Below, in pieces: positions 40,201 through 50,984 of a stretch of DNA of 64,000 bases. The DNA comes from Hanleya hanleyi (Eukaryota > Mollusca > Polyplacophora > Lepidopleurida > Hanleyidae), in contig JAVTVY010020541.1 in assembly GCA_036873755.1 (NCBI GenBank), forward strand, positions 1 through 64,000, read 5' to 3'. Each line of letters opens with the position of its first letter. Position 1 is the first letter of the stretch. A model generated the notes under the pieces. That model saw only the letters and a program-made list of their open reading frames with translations, had not been told where the DNA came from and ran no database searches. Both the position numbers and the translations under genes were made by a program.

Positions 40201-40319
40201 CCTCATTCGACCCAATCGGACCATGCAGCGTATTTCAAGTCTAGGGACTACTTTTTCTCCGCGGAAGCTTTCTTCCGCGACCGCATCACCGCCAGACCGC
40301 ATCACCGCGGAGGAATACA
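40165..40319. repeat. Element B right terminal inverted repeat
   Basis: Matches 27810-27961, ending CCGCGGAGGAATACA; the flank AAGGTCA is shared with A's right flank before the two diverge. Confidence 0.7.
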
Positions 40320-40469
40320 AAGGTCAAAGAACTATTTTTGACCTGCAAAAATTGGAACTCTCCTGTATTCGGAGGTATTTTTTGGTCACAAGACTGGCGG
40401 CGCCCTCTGGCGGCTATCTTCGGAAAAATTGTTCAAACAGAGTTATCTGCCCTTAAATGATCTAGAATT

Positions 40470-41250
40470 TCCACTTCATATACCACTCATGACAACCCGG
40501 CCTTCGGAACCTCTCGGAGATATTGCTTAGTTGATTTCTGTTCTGGAAGTCTCGTCAATTGTCAATTCATCTTGTACGTCAGGACATAGAAAATCACATG
40601 TATTTTCATCGTCTCAAAATACGCCGGTAGGCAAGTCACTCATTGTCTTCAGCTATATCAGTTTCACTGAATTACTATATTAAGTTATTGCATTCGATTA
40701 TATACCAAGAAAGATGAACCTCCTGGTTGGTAATTTGAACTCGTATAAATGTCCAGTGATCGTGAGATGGCAACTCTGACAATTCTAAATCTGAGCGTCT
40801 TTAACAACTCAAATATTTCCAAGCTGAGTGATACTGAAAAATCGCTTTGGTCACAGCTTTCAAACTGTAACATTAAAAGTCTAACTTAAATGATTGTTTT
40901 TATTTGAGATAGCCATGTCTACCGTGAATGAAAAATACATCTAGATAGCATGCAGATTGGTAACCTTAAATGAAAAGAGTTGCAAGAAACTGGTTTGTAG
41001 TGTAGAACGTTATGTGGTGTCTTTTATTTTGTTTTGAGGAGGTAGGGCAAATGTAGAAGGAGCAGTAGGGGCAAGAGCAGGCGTAACAGGAGCAGAGGAG
41101 GAGCACCATCAAGAGGAGGAGGAGCAATAGCAAGGCGGTTACCGTGACGAGAAAGAGCAGGAGTTGTAAACCCGATTTGGGGACCATAAGTAGGACGAGT
41201 AATTCAACAAATCAGAATTATGTATACAACCACCTTATTTGGTCACGTAA
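40470..41250 (+). repeat. Dispersed repeat, copy 1
   Basis: Diverged direct repeat of about 45640-46650. Shared stretches include TTTGAACTCGTATAAATGT, CTCAAATATTTCCAAGCTGA, AAATGAAAAGAGTTGCAAGA and TGGTCACGTAACTATTTGTG-like ends. Each copy holds a GAGGAG/AGCAAGAGCA purine-rich stretch. No coding function is evident. Confidence 0.65.
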
Positions 41251-42690
41251 CTATTTGTGCTCCCGTGGCTCCGTGCTGTCAATTTGACACTACTGTCCCT
41301 CAATAAACATGTATTACATTCTTATCCGGGTCATATCTCGGTTAGTATTTAGCGAACAATTTTAAAACCAACACGGTAGATGCTTTGAACATCGCGAGTG
41401 TGCATCATCAGGATTTATATCCAATCTAACTGTTTTTCCCCGAATTTTCCTCAACGTTACATATAATAAATGCTCTGTTGTAAATTCTTGTCCTGGTCGT
41501 ATATCAGTTTGTTTGATAGCTTGTTTCCCAGAATGTTTGATATGAACTTGATACTCAGGACCTTGGCGAAGCCTGATACCCAATGTTCGAAATTATCATC
41601 TTTCATTCAACCGTTTTAATGTTGCCACCAAATCTGCTTTTAAGACAGAGCATTCGCCCGTGTCCGGTTACATTTCGAGATTTGATCTGACTGGTTTGGT
41701 ACCGATGGCGTAGATCGGAATCGCCAAACTTATCGGATAGCACTATCATTGAGCCTACACTTTCCTGCACTGAATCTGCCAGTAGAGCTGATGTGAGATG
41801 GGTCACTTTCCGTTCCTCATTAACAGACACTGATTGTTATGGCACTACACAGGGTTAATCGTGTCCGGAACATTCTCGTCTCGCGAGACTCCCTACTGCG
41901 AGAAAGAGTCTCACGCATAAATGGGAGCCATCCCCCCAAAATTTGGGGGGTGAGTAGGCGGCGTATGATTATCTGGCTTGTCACTGACCTGCTGACTCCG
42001 CCGAGTTAGAAGCGAATTGCTAAACATAACGTGGGCTATATAATTGGGAAATGACTCTTTCCGTTTCGGAGCATATCAATCGCGAACAAATTATTGTCGG
42101 TATGTATAATTGGCCGTGAAAGCGAGTTATCTAATACAGGAAGTAGTTCGCGGGTAGACACGGCTCGCTTTGAGAATGATGTCATGCTGCCTCGCTTTGA
42201 GATTGGAGATTCAAAAATGTCACCAGTTTACATGAGAGTCGCTTTGGTCTCCCGCGGGTAGACACGGCTCTCTTTGAGAATGGTGTCCGGAATTGAATAT
42301 ATGGCAGGCCAAAATCCGCATTTTTTTCGGGGAGCGAAAACGATGATTCCTTTATGGCGATAAAATGTTACAAAAAAACGAGTACGTCAACCCCCTGTAT
42401 TTTTCGCCATTTTAAATTGTCCTTTGGACGGGAAACACTTTAACATGCATAAAAAGAAAATCATTTCGTACGTTTTCTCTGTGATGTGGGTAGAATTTGA
42501 CACATTTTCATATATTTTATGGAGTTTTTCAGAAAAGTTGATGAAGGTTTAAGGAGGATTGCACGTCTTTCGTTTTCAATTTTAATAGCTCACAAGTCTC
42601 CTCAAAATAATGGCATGAGTGCGTCCATTTAGAAAATATATATTTTTACAGGGTTTTTGTTAAAAAGACCAGAACCCATGCCTGTTTTTA
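41251..42690. other. No gene recognised
   Basis: Short open frames only. A direct repeat of about 35 bp (CGCGGGTAGACACGGCTC and following) occurs near 42150 and 42251. Palindromic CCCCCCAAAATTTGGGGGG near 41934-41951. Confidence 0.4.
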
Positions 42691-43250
42691 GCCACACATT
42701 ATTTAGTTGTGGACTGCACCCTGGGCACGCGTCACGGGCCCTTTGGACCACAGATGGCCCATCACTATCCCAAAGACGTCCCTGTCCTCCTCAAATATGC
42801 CCACTTTGTCTACTACTCCTACTGATGACGTCACAGATGACGTGGACACCCCTCAAGTCGTGGTCTATGCCACGAAACCTTCACTTTGAGACCTCACCCG
42901 ACGCATTCGGACCAAGAATTTTCCTTCAGTTGCTCAAGCACACCCCCACGCACCCCTAAAACGCCCACTTTGGCTACTACTCGTACTGATGACGTCACCA
43001 ATGACGTAACAGATGACATGGACATCCCTCAAGTCGTGGTCTATACCACGAGAGCTTCAATTACACCTCACATGACGCATTCGGACCAAGAATGGTCCTT
43101 CAATCGCTCAAACGCACCCCACGCACCCCCCAAAACGCCCACCTTGGCTACTACTCGTACTGATGACGTTACCAATGACGTCATAGATGACGTGGACATC
43201 CCCCAGCGTGGGCATGATGTGATGGAGGGGAGAATAAAATAATTGACCGG
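42690..43250 (+). repeat. Eroded CRE-type module array (relic)
   Basis: Three diverged modules with CGACGCATTCGGACCAAGAA, CTACTACTCNTACTGATGAC, paired TGACGTCA sites and CCTCAAGTCGTGGTCTA. The backbone matches the 176-bp arrays of A-C, so this is a relative of the giant elements. Confidence 0.75.
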
Positions 43251-43284
43251 TCATCCTTGTTGTTGTTCTCTCATCTGTCCACAT

Positions 43285-43400
43285 TATGGCGTCAAGGTGT
43301 TATGCTAGGGCGTTAAGGCGTTAAGATAATGCGTTCGGGCGTTAAGATATAGCGTTAAGACGTTGAGAGGGGCGTTGAAGGGCGTCACTGCATTTCGATG
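43285..43400. repeat. GCGTTAAG short-repeat tract (relic)
   Basis: At least six GCGTTAAG/GCGTTGAG words at 10-17-bp spacing, followed by GGGCGTCACTGCATTTCG, the sequence that follows the 3' end of the large genes in A-C. No gene remains here. Confidence 0.65.
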
Positions 43401-43429
43401 AATTAGTTTCGGATTAGTAGGATGGTCCC

Positions 43430-43520
43430 CAATGAATGCTTACGATGACACCCCATTCCTTGCCCAATCGGACCACTAGGGGTCCACCTACACCTCAAAA
43501 CGTCCATTCCAATACACTTT
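43430..43520 (+). repeat. Single relic of the 163-bp subterminal module
   Basis: CCCAATCGGACCACTAGGGG and CACCTCAAAACGTCCAT match the subterminal modules of the intact elements. Confidence 0.55.
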
Positions 43521-43527
43521 AAACGGT

Positions 43528-43656
43528 ACCTTTGAGAGCAAATTGATACCCCTTGACCTTTGAGAGCAAATTGATATCCCTTGATCTTTGAGAGCAAATT
43601 GATATTCCGTTGACCTTTGAGAGACAAATTGATACCCCTTGACCTTTGAGAGCAAA
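43528..43656. repeat. 28-29-bp tandem repeat, 4.5 copies
   Basis: TTGACCTTTGAGAGCAAATT with a variable GATACCCC spacer. Confidence 0.85.
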
Positions 43657-43669
43657 GTTCCGCGCACGT

Positions 43670-44056
43670 GAAAGGGGAAATTGAGCCTTATTGGCACACC
43701 AGTTTGCTCTTCGTGGAGGTCACGTGACCGGAAGTGACCTTTGACTCCTGCGCACCATTATTATCTAGTATTGGGCGCATACACAGGAGTCAAAGGTCAC
43801 TTCCGGTCACTTGACCTCCACGTGCATGTTTGGGCCCGTTGACCTCAAAATAGAAAGAGCATCTTTGGGCCCGTTGACCCGAGCATGTTTGGGCCCGTTG
43901 ACCCGAGCATGTTTGGGCCCGTTGACCTCAAAGGGGAAATTGAGCCTCGTTGACCTTTGTGCACTTAAAGAGAATCTTTGGGCCCGTGGACCCCAAAGAG
44001 CATCTTCGGGCCTTTTAAGTGCACAGAGGTCAATGAGGCTCAATTTCGCCCTATAT
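43670..44056. repeat. Two small palindromes related to element centres
   Basis: First palindrome 43712-43825: GAGGTCACGTGACCGGAAGTG and TTTGACTCCTGCGC facing their inverted copies. Second, 43930-44055: GGGGAAATTGAGCCTCGTTG and GTGCACTTAAA with inverted partners. A 26-bp TTTGGGCCCGTTGACCCGAG tandem repeat (43828-43925) lies between. Confidence 0.75.
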
Positions 44057-45640
44057 TACTACTGACGATGATAATTGGGATGTGCACACGATCGACATAG
44101 AACGTTTATCAGATCACTATTTGTCCGTTTGGAGTTACAAAAATCTTCGTTTTCTCTATGAAGAAGGTAGGTTGTAACATTATAATCGGCCTACAATACC
44201 AAGAAGCTACAGAGACTGGAGATGTGAATATATTACTGAGACTGGAGATGTGAATATATTTTGGTGAGAAACGCGACTTAGTGTTGACTTAATAATGCAT
44301 CATTATTGTTTCCAATTTGATTTGAAGTTTGCGTTGTGAAATGTTAGATGGTAAAAACAATATTGTTTAATACGGCTTCGGTATAAGACATTGTTTGTGC
44401 TTTTTATCCCGGAGAAGCTACTCATCAAAAGACTTGGCGCGGTTTGGTGAGGTTTTGGCCCCCATCATGAGGTGCGGTTTGGTGCGAGCAAGAAATTGCT
44501 CAGCTATCTTAAAGCATGATTTCCACGTAAAAGCGCCCGTCACCAAAAAAACGCCCTTTTTCGCACACAATCCCACATTTTTTCGAAGACGATATATTAC
44601 CATGCTGTATTTTTCTACTCGCTTCTATTCTGCCATTCTGCAGAGAACTTTTAAGATGGAATTATTTTTCTCGTAATTTATAAACCTATCAACTCTGGAA
44701 ATTCGAAATGGTCAAGGAAGAAACGTTGCATTTTACTGAAAGGTATACTATTAAAAAACATCTGCATAAAATATAAACATTTGATAGGCACTGTATACAT
44801 TGAACAAAGTAAGAGTTCAGTCTTAATTTTATAATTAGAAGTGCTAAATTCATCCTAGGTATATTGTTTGGAGAAAATGTGTAATTAATAGAGCTTTTTT
44901 TACCGAGAAGATTTAGATAAAACTAACACCAGAGGTTGAATGTCAATGCAAGATTTTTTCCCTTCATATAATACTTCAGCTGTGTTTCAAAATATGAGAG
45001 AGAGAGCCGCCAGAGATTCGTGCTTTCCCGTTTGGCTCCTGCGAAACCTTTCCCCTTCGTATATACATGTATGAGAACGAACACTTATCATCAGTCAACT
45101 AGCTTTATTCCATCGTTATGATATTGGATGATGATACATGTCTTTTATCGTGGAATCAAGTCACAACGTGGTAATGATACTACTGATGGTTTTGTTTTAT
45201 TCAGAATATGCCCCAGTTTCGGTTTCGAGTCATCTTCAAGGCCATACTCATCCACATCGGTACAACTGAGTTTACCGGTGTCCTCACACGATCTCTACAC
45301 AGCAGATTTCTCCAACGAGGCATCCGCTAAAGTTAACGTCATCTATCTCTGTGTTGGGAAAGAGAGCACAAAAGGAACTCTCTTCGCAGTTGCGGCGATC
45401 CACGCCATTCTCGCATGCTGTGAACGAAATAAATTGCACAATTAGTTTATTCAATAGTTCCCAAAGCTCGAAGACTACGGAAATGCATCCATCAAAGTTT
45501 TTAAACCTGTGAAACAGATTTCCACAATCGGCTCTGCTGACTTTCTAACTCACGAACTCATATGCGATTCGTTGATTGAGCATTGACACAAGGGGCTTAA
45601 TGTTGCCAAATCCATACAGCTTGATGTATCTGGTAGGTCA
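44057..45640. other. No gene recognised
   Basis: AT-rich DNA. A plus-strand open frame at 45128-45445 (105 codons) has no domain, signal peptide or splice context that I recognise. A tandem GAGACTGGAGATGTGAATAT repeat occurs near 44214-44260. Confidence 0.35.
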
Positions 45641-46650
45641 ATTCGGATAGCACATGACAACCCTGCCTTCGGCATGTATTCCTATATTACGTTATTGCAT
45701 GTGCTTGTATACTAAGGACGATGAACCTCAACCTTGCCAGTGGTTAAGCAAATTTGCGTACATTTCAAATACGATTGTGTTACGTTTCAGGTTTAAGGGA
45801 GGCAACTCATCTAGATAATTAAACACAATAAACCGATATATACAACATAATACATTAGATACCGGTTAGATATATTAACATATTACGGGGTAATACTAGA
45901 TTGTTAAATATGATAAGTTAGTAAAGTAATAGGGCATTTCATTGTGAGTCGACTGCGCATGCTCTACGAGAAATGGAACTCTCTGTGGACAACAGCAGAG
46001 GTTAGAGACATCAGAGTTTCACCAAATGATACCCCTAGAACCAGCCATACGTTATAGAGCATTATGATTGGCTAAGTTTGTCTTCAATTCTCGTTCATGC
46101 ACCTATTGACTCCTGGCTGGTAATTTGAACTCGTATAAATGTTCAGTAATCGCAAGATGGCAACTCTGACCATTATAAATCTGTGCGTCTAAAACAACTC
46201 AAATATTTCCAAGCTGAGGGATACTGAAAATTCGCTTTGGCCACAGCTAAAATTGTAACGTTAAATGAAGTCTAACTTAAATGAGTTTTGTTTTTCATTT
46301 GAGATAGCCTTGCCCAACGTAAATGACTGGCAACCTTAAATGAAAAGAGTTGCAAGAAACTGGCTTGTAGTATAGAGCCTTATAGAGCCTGGCTTGTAGT
46401 ATAGAACAGGAGGATGAAGGGCAAATGTAGAAGGATCGATAAGAGCAAGAGCTGGCGGAACAGGAGCAGACGAGGAGCACGATCAAGAGAAGGAAGAGCA
46501 AGAGCAAGGCGGTGACCAGGACGAGAAAGAGCAGGAATTGTAAAACCGGTTTGGGGATCATAATTAGGGTGTAAGAACGAGTAATTCAAGGAATCCGAAT
46601 TATGTATACAACCTTCATATTTGATCACGTAACTATTTGTGCTGATAGTA
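45640..46650 (+). repeat. Dispersed repeat, copy 2
   Basis: Partner of 40470-41250. The purine-rich part reads on the plus strand as a Glu/Gln-rich peptide ending GGDQDEKEQEL, while copy 1 has an earlier stop. It may be a shared gene end or simple sequence. Confidence 0.6.
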
Positions 46651-46749
46651 TGAAAGACCATTCGCGCCATAAATCCCTCTTTTAAACGTTCAAACTTATA
46701 AAACGTTTAGAAATTGTGAACGTTTAAACCTAATTTTCAAAAAAAAAAT

Positions 46750-47050
46750 CACCGCATGAGTTCGAGACCCCTCCCATCGTGTTCTACAGCTCGAGATGAA
46801 GAAAAGAATGGGCCATACCCCATACCGCAAATGTCCATGAGTGGGTTTCCAACTGGGACCAACCTTGTCGACTGCGCCAGTATGGACCTATCCTGTCCAC
46901 CCCAGACCTACCTGAACTTTTCAAAAAAAATTCACCGCATGTCTTCGACACCGCTCTCATCGTGTTCTACATCGCGAGACGAAGAAAACAAACCTGCCCC
47001 ATGGTAAAATCCGCAAGAAAAAAAAACAAAAAAACGCCCACCCCTATCCC
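46750..47050 (+). repeat. Relic of the 185-bp TATATGGG array, 2 units
   Basis: Units near 46750 and 46930 with TCACCGCATG, CCCATCGTGTTCTACA and CATACCGCAAATGTCCATGA, matching the arm arrays of A-C. Confidence 0.65.
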
Positions 47051-47300
47051 ATACATGCATTCCTCGTATAGATTAACATTGGAATTCACTGGAGCTTACA
47101 TGTAGGGAGAGATGACTGTTGCTGGGCCGTCACGTGACCGAAATGACGTTACCGAAAGTGACCCGTATGTGACCTTTGACCCGGGTGTGACGTCAACCGT
47201 GACGTCATCATGACGTCACGCCGCCCGCCCCTCAGCCTCAGGCTCATTTTCCCGACAGAATTTGCGGTCTTCCTACTACTACCCACACTCTCAGAAATAT

Positions 47301-47626
47301 TCAGGGAATAATCCTGAATAGATCAGGCTGCACATCCACAACTCAATTTCAGGGATTTTACCTGAAATCCAGGGATAATTTCATGAATTTCAGAAAAAAG
47401 ATCCCTGAATGAGAGGATTTCTCCTGAAATTCAGGCAAATTTACCACCGTTATTAGTAAGTTCCCGACCCTATTCGGGTACGTAAAATCCCCTAAAATTC
47501 AGGTAATTTAGCTTTAATTCATGGATGATATACCTGAATTTCAGGAAATTATCCCTGAATTTCAGGTAAAATCCCTGAAATTGAGTTGTGGATGTGCAGC
47601 CTGATCTATTCTGGATTATTCCCTGA
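47301..47626. mobile_element. 326-bp foldback MITE
   Basis: Inverted termini TCAGGGAATAATCC/GGATTATTCCCTGA and near-perfect arms of about 75 bp (ATCAGGCTGCACATCCACAA and partner). The interior is made of CCTGAAATTCAGG-type short palindromes. No coding capacity. Target duplication not clear. Confidence 0.75.
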
Positions 47627-47704
47627 GATTGCAGGGTCTGGGAAATACGCAAACCACACCCAGACCAAGATAAAATATTTTAAGCTTCAAAATGAGACCT
47701 CACA

Positions 47705-47716
47705 CGGTCCATTTGA
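47705..47716. repeat. SINE target-site duplication, left
   Basis: CGGTCCATTTGA here and at 47953-47964. Confidence 0.8.
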
Positions 47717-47952
47717 GGGAGGGAGGGAATTTGGCTTAATGTCACACTCAAGTTTGTTTCACTCATATGGCGACAGTCAGTTTGGTTGGTGGAGAAAGCC
47801 GGAGTACCCGGAGAGAACCACCGCCCTTCGGCAAGTAACTGACAAACTTTCACACATGGACCAGCTGGGCTCGAACCCGTGCCGGTTCAGCGGTGTGAGG
47901 CTAGCGGTCACCAGCGAAGCGCCTTAGACCACTCGGCCACCGAGGGGCCCCT
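47717..47952 (-). mobile_element. tRNA-derived SINE (236 bp, Meta-like core)
   Basis: On the minus strand it starts near 47952 with a tRNA-Ser/Leu-like head: A box TGGCCGAGTGG and B box GGTTCGAGCCC. The body contains GGTACTCCGGCTTTCTCCAC, which I recall as part of the MetaSINE core, and it ends with CAAATTCCCTCCCTCC. A 12-bp target duplication brackets it. It landed in a relic arm module of the giant elements (the duplicated target is the CGGTCCATTTG word of that module). Short and probably still recognisable to pol III, but not a functional tRNA. Confidence 0.85.
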
Positions 47953-48260
47953 CGGTCCATTTGATCACGAATGATGCACTTCTACCCCGAAACATGCCCT
48001 TCTCTACTACTCCACGACTGCGAATGCGCAGATTGACAACACTTCCACCTGTAACTGGAACTCTTCAATATGACAGCTCACACGACCCATTTTCGCCCGA
48101 GAATAGTTCATCTAGACCCTAAAACGCGCATGCGCATCATAACTTTTCAACGACGGTCGATCTGTGGCCCCGAAACCGCTCCCATCTTACTCTACAGCGT
48201 CAGACAGATAAAAACAAGTACCCACACTCCATAGTGTACTCTTTAAGAGTTAATAACCTT
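47953..48260 (+). repeat. Relic NRF1-like modules
   Basis: Continuation of the module interrupted by the SINE, with CTACTACTCCACGACTGCGA, ATGCGCAGATTGAC and CGCGCATGCGCAT near 48124. Confidence 0.55.
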
Positions 48261-48799
48261 GAGTGTGACATTAAAACCAAATCCCCCCGCCTCCCTCCAC
48301 AAGAAAAGTGTCCAAGGGTTGGTTCCCAACTTGTTGGACATTGTGCTGGAGAAAGGTTTATAATGGTATTTTCATATTATGTACGTGCCGTGGCCGAGAT
48401 GACAACGTACCAGCCTCCGGTGCCGGTGTGATGGATAAGAATGCCCTGGTGATTACTGTCCCTTTTTTTCACCTGTTTTCATATCCTTTTCTATTGGAAC
48501 CAAGGACGAACAGTTGTCTCCAATGTGGAGAAATGTGCTGGGTTAGACATGTCATACGAAATAGATATTTCGATTAATGACGCGGAAATTGTTTTATGGA
48601 CGACGGCTGAATACTGGATGTCGGATTTGACGCTTGCTATGTATTTATATGCAGTTTACCTAGAAGCGATAGGGCCGTTTTCGATTGACCTCTGGAAATT
48701 AACGGACATTCCCAGAGATTCAGGCGAAACGACAAGCGTATTTGGAGTCTCCTTGCCCCGGACTACCTTCTGTCTGTAAAAGTAGTGATGCGAACCGGA
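48261..48799. other. No gene recognised
   Basis: Several overlapping short frames (for example 48525-48779) without domains. TGGACGACGGCTGAAT and neighbouring words recur near 28810. Confidence 0.35.
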
Positions 48800-48835
48800 C
48801 GGGACCGCCTTACCGCGGAGGAAAAACAATGGGTC
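48800..48835. repeat. Solo, eroded terminal repeat of the giant element
   Basis: GGGACCGCCTTACCGCGGAGGAAAAACA matches the terminal GACCGCATCACCGCGGAGGAATACA, consistent with the outer end of the relic starting near 42.7 kb. Confidence 0.5.
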
Positions 48836-49490
48836 ACTTCCGATTCCGCGACCGGAAGTGCACTCAATGACCATTGACCCTCCACAATCCTCCACAAAGA
48901 TCGAAGGTCAACGGGTGTCTATGTCACTTTTACTACTACTTACTTATGCAATATTAATAAATTGTTATTTATTTTACATATCGATAGCTTGCTAGTACCC
49001 AGGAGTCCTATCATTCCCGGGGACTTTACGGGGCTCACAGATTATGAAAAAATAGTTATGCCTCTCATTATTATGTCTGGTTTTTGCAGTAATTCAGAAG
49101 GGTTATCAGAACGTTTTCAAATTGTATGGCAAAGTCATATGTTGTTGCAAATTCTGGAGTGAGGCAGAAAATTGAACGAATTTATGGACTAACCTTGGCA
49201 GACCCGTCATTTAAGACAACTTCAATCGGCAACACTTTGCGTGCAATATACTTGGCCCTTTTCACTCATTGGTTGAATGGTTCCCCACATGTAATCACCT
49301 ATTGTATGTGTCTTACATGACGGATTTACCCTAATTTTTAACCTTAAATTCGAAAGATTGGGTTTCGCAACATGTCTAGCTCCATTATCTTTACTGAATG
49401 ACGGATAAATTTATCCGAGCTCTGTCATTCAGGAAGGTTAAACAACAGTCTAGAGCATCTGCTTGGAAATTGAGGAAATAAAAAACATAC
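48836..49490. other. No gene recognised; possible intron of the adjacent secreted-protein gene
   Basis: Starts with a CGGAAGTG and AGGTCAACGGGTG block like the element centres, then AT-rich DNA. If the exon at 49491-49698 is spliced, this is its downstream side. Confidence 0.35.
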
Positions 49491-49698
49491 GTGGCTTCGT
49501 CGTGGGTTCCGTCGGGGGTTCCGTCGTGGGTTCCGTCGGGGGTTCCATCGGAGGCAACAACGGGAGGGCCGCCGGAGTCATTATTGCCTCTTCCGACTCT
49601 TTCGACTCTTCCGAGCTCTTCTTCTTCTTTTTGGCCGTGATGGAATGCAGCACGGCACAGGAACATACCAGCAGGAAAAGCACGGAAGCGATATTCAT
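49491..49698 (-). CDS. First exon of a putative secreted Pro/Thr-rich protein
   Basis: From the ATG at 49698 the frame gives a typical signal peptide (MNIASVLFLLVCSCAVLHS, cleavage near Ala22). A Lys run, a Ser/Glu-rich stretch and a PPTEPTTE repeat follow. A good donor (gtatgt) at 49490-49485 follows 69 codons plus one base. If unspliced the frame ends at 49450, giving 82 residues from this ATG. A TATA box lies 60 bp upstream. Secretion is inferred from the signal peptide; low-complexity PT proteins are common among mucins and shell-matrix proteins, but the function is unknown. Later exons were not identified. Confidence 0.6.
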
Positions 49699-49770
49699 GG
49701 TTTTGATAATTGACTTGTGCAAAGTGTGTATGTACTGAAAGTGCCAATTAACACTACTTATATAGGACCA
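49699..49770 (-). promoter_or_regulatory. TATA promoter of the secreted-protein gene
   Basis: TATATAAG on the minus strand at 49757-49764, about 60 bp before the ATG. Confidence 0.6.
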
Positions 49771-50142
49771 AGCGAAAACAATGCGAACGTCAGCTGGGTG
49801 GTTATCACATTTAATCTTTCAAACTAATGAAGGGACAACAATAGACTCTTTAGGGGAAACTATCAGCTGAATTTTTCATTTCAAGAGCGGATCTTCTGGA
49901 AATGCATGACAATAGATACAGATACAATATTTCTTTATAAAGTGCCAATTAACACTACTTAAAAAAAGACCAAGTGATAACAATGACATGGTCAGCTGGA
50001 TGGTTATCATATTTAACCTTTCAACTAATGAAGGGACAACAATAGACTCTATAGGGAAAAATATCAGCTGAATGTTTCATTTCAAGAGCGAATAATCTGT
50101 AAATGCATGATAAAAGATACAGATACAATATTTCTTTATTGT
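49740..50142. repeat. 201-bp tandem duplication of the upstream region
   Basis: Copy 1 (49740-49940) and copy 2 (49941-50142) share AGTGCCAATTAACACTACTT, AATGAAGGGACAACAATAGA, ATCAGCTGAAT and TACAGATACAATATTTCTTT. Copy 2 has AAAAAAAG where copy 1 has the TATA box. Confidence 0.85.
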
Positions 50143-50857
50143 CAATATTGTGAATAAACAGCTTTAAGCTACTGGATCGACCCGGTGATCCTAGTGGTAG
50201 CACAGTGGCCGACCCATATTTGCTTATACACTCCGCTTGGTATGGCTGCATTTACTTTGGGTCGCACATGCAGATAAAGGTTAAAAAATCACTAGCGATA
50301 ATAGTTTTGATATATTAGACTCATTAAAGTTAATGGTTCCCTTGTTATCGCCTGCTCGCCAGGAAACGGAGACGGGCGGTTGAAGTTATTTTTATTTTTT
50401 ATTTTTATTTTTAGCTGGGTATATTCTATACGAAATATGCGTTGAAACAAGCTGAAAAGAGAACTGTTAATTCTATTTGCAGAGTAAATAAATGTATGAT
50501 TGTTCCCTAACAAATAAATCAGCTCTCTAATCCCTGGCGAATCGTGCTAAATGGGACTAGCTCTGATGGGTGGAGTGCCCATGAGCAACCGGAAGCGGAA
50601 CGCTTCACCGATATCGAGAGCGGGGCGAGACATCGAGGTTTCACCCAACGAGACTCACGGGTCAAGGCATGCGCCATAGGTCAGGATAGGTAGGGCATGA
50701 TGGATCTGGCCACCCTGGTAGAATTACCTCCGCTGCCTACCGCGTGCAGTCTACGTTTCTTGTTCTTGTTCACTGAATAAAATAAAGTTGAGATCCTAAT
50801 CAACACGATGACGTGTATTACAGTGGAGTTGGGTATTATATGAAAATAAAAGGATCG
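50143..50857. other. No gene recognised
   Basis: Includes a (TTTTTA)n stretch near 50390 and a GC-richer patch (50540-50760) without a coding frame. Confidence 0.35.
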
Positions 50858-50940
50858 ATGCGTGTCAGGAGTGGGATTCGAACCCTCGCCCGCATGTGCA
50901 GACCAGTACCCGCGAGGAAGGAACTGGGTTGTCGCGTTAG
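50858..50940 (-). other. tRNA-like B-box remnant
   Basis: The minus strand carries GAGGGTTCGAATCCCACTCC, a good pol III B box, but no convincing A box or cloverleaf. Probably a SINE or tRNA pseudogene remnant. Confidence 0.35.
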
Positions 50941-50984
50941 GTTAGGGCGTTATGGCGATAAGATAAAGCGTTGAGACGAGCGTT

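Larger units (their letters stand above)
29038..40319. mobile_element. Giant palindromic element B (11.3 kb, left end truncated)
   Basis: Starts abruptly at a point matching 18160 of element A and ends at 40319 with the CCGCGGAGGAATACA terminus. Arms are head to head about 33,998. The left arm is nearly identical to that of A from here on (variant-1 gene, 21-bp array). The right arm matches the right arm of A (small gene, variant-2 gene, CRE array). The missing left tip suggests deletion or recombination after insertion. Confidence 0.7.

Noticed and set aside
40966..41187. Hydrophobic Leu-rich minus-strand frame (and 46295-46561)
   Set aside because: Complement of a purine-rich GAGGAG/AGCAAG stretch; hydrophobicity is a by-product of simple sequence.
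43403..44065. Frames encoding repeats of SICSQR/LSKIKG or GPLTRACL
   Set aside because: Translations of the 28-bp and 26-bp tandem repeats.
47860..47952. Functional tRNA gene
   Set aside because: A and B boxes are present, but the cloverleaf is imperfect and the sequence continues into a SINE body flanked by a target duplication.
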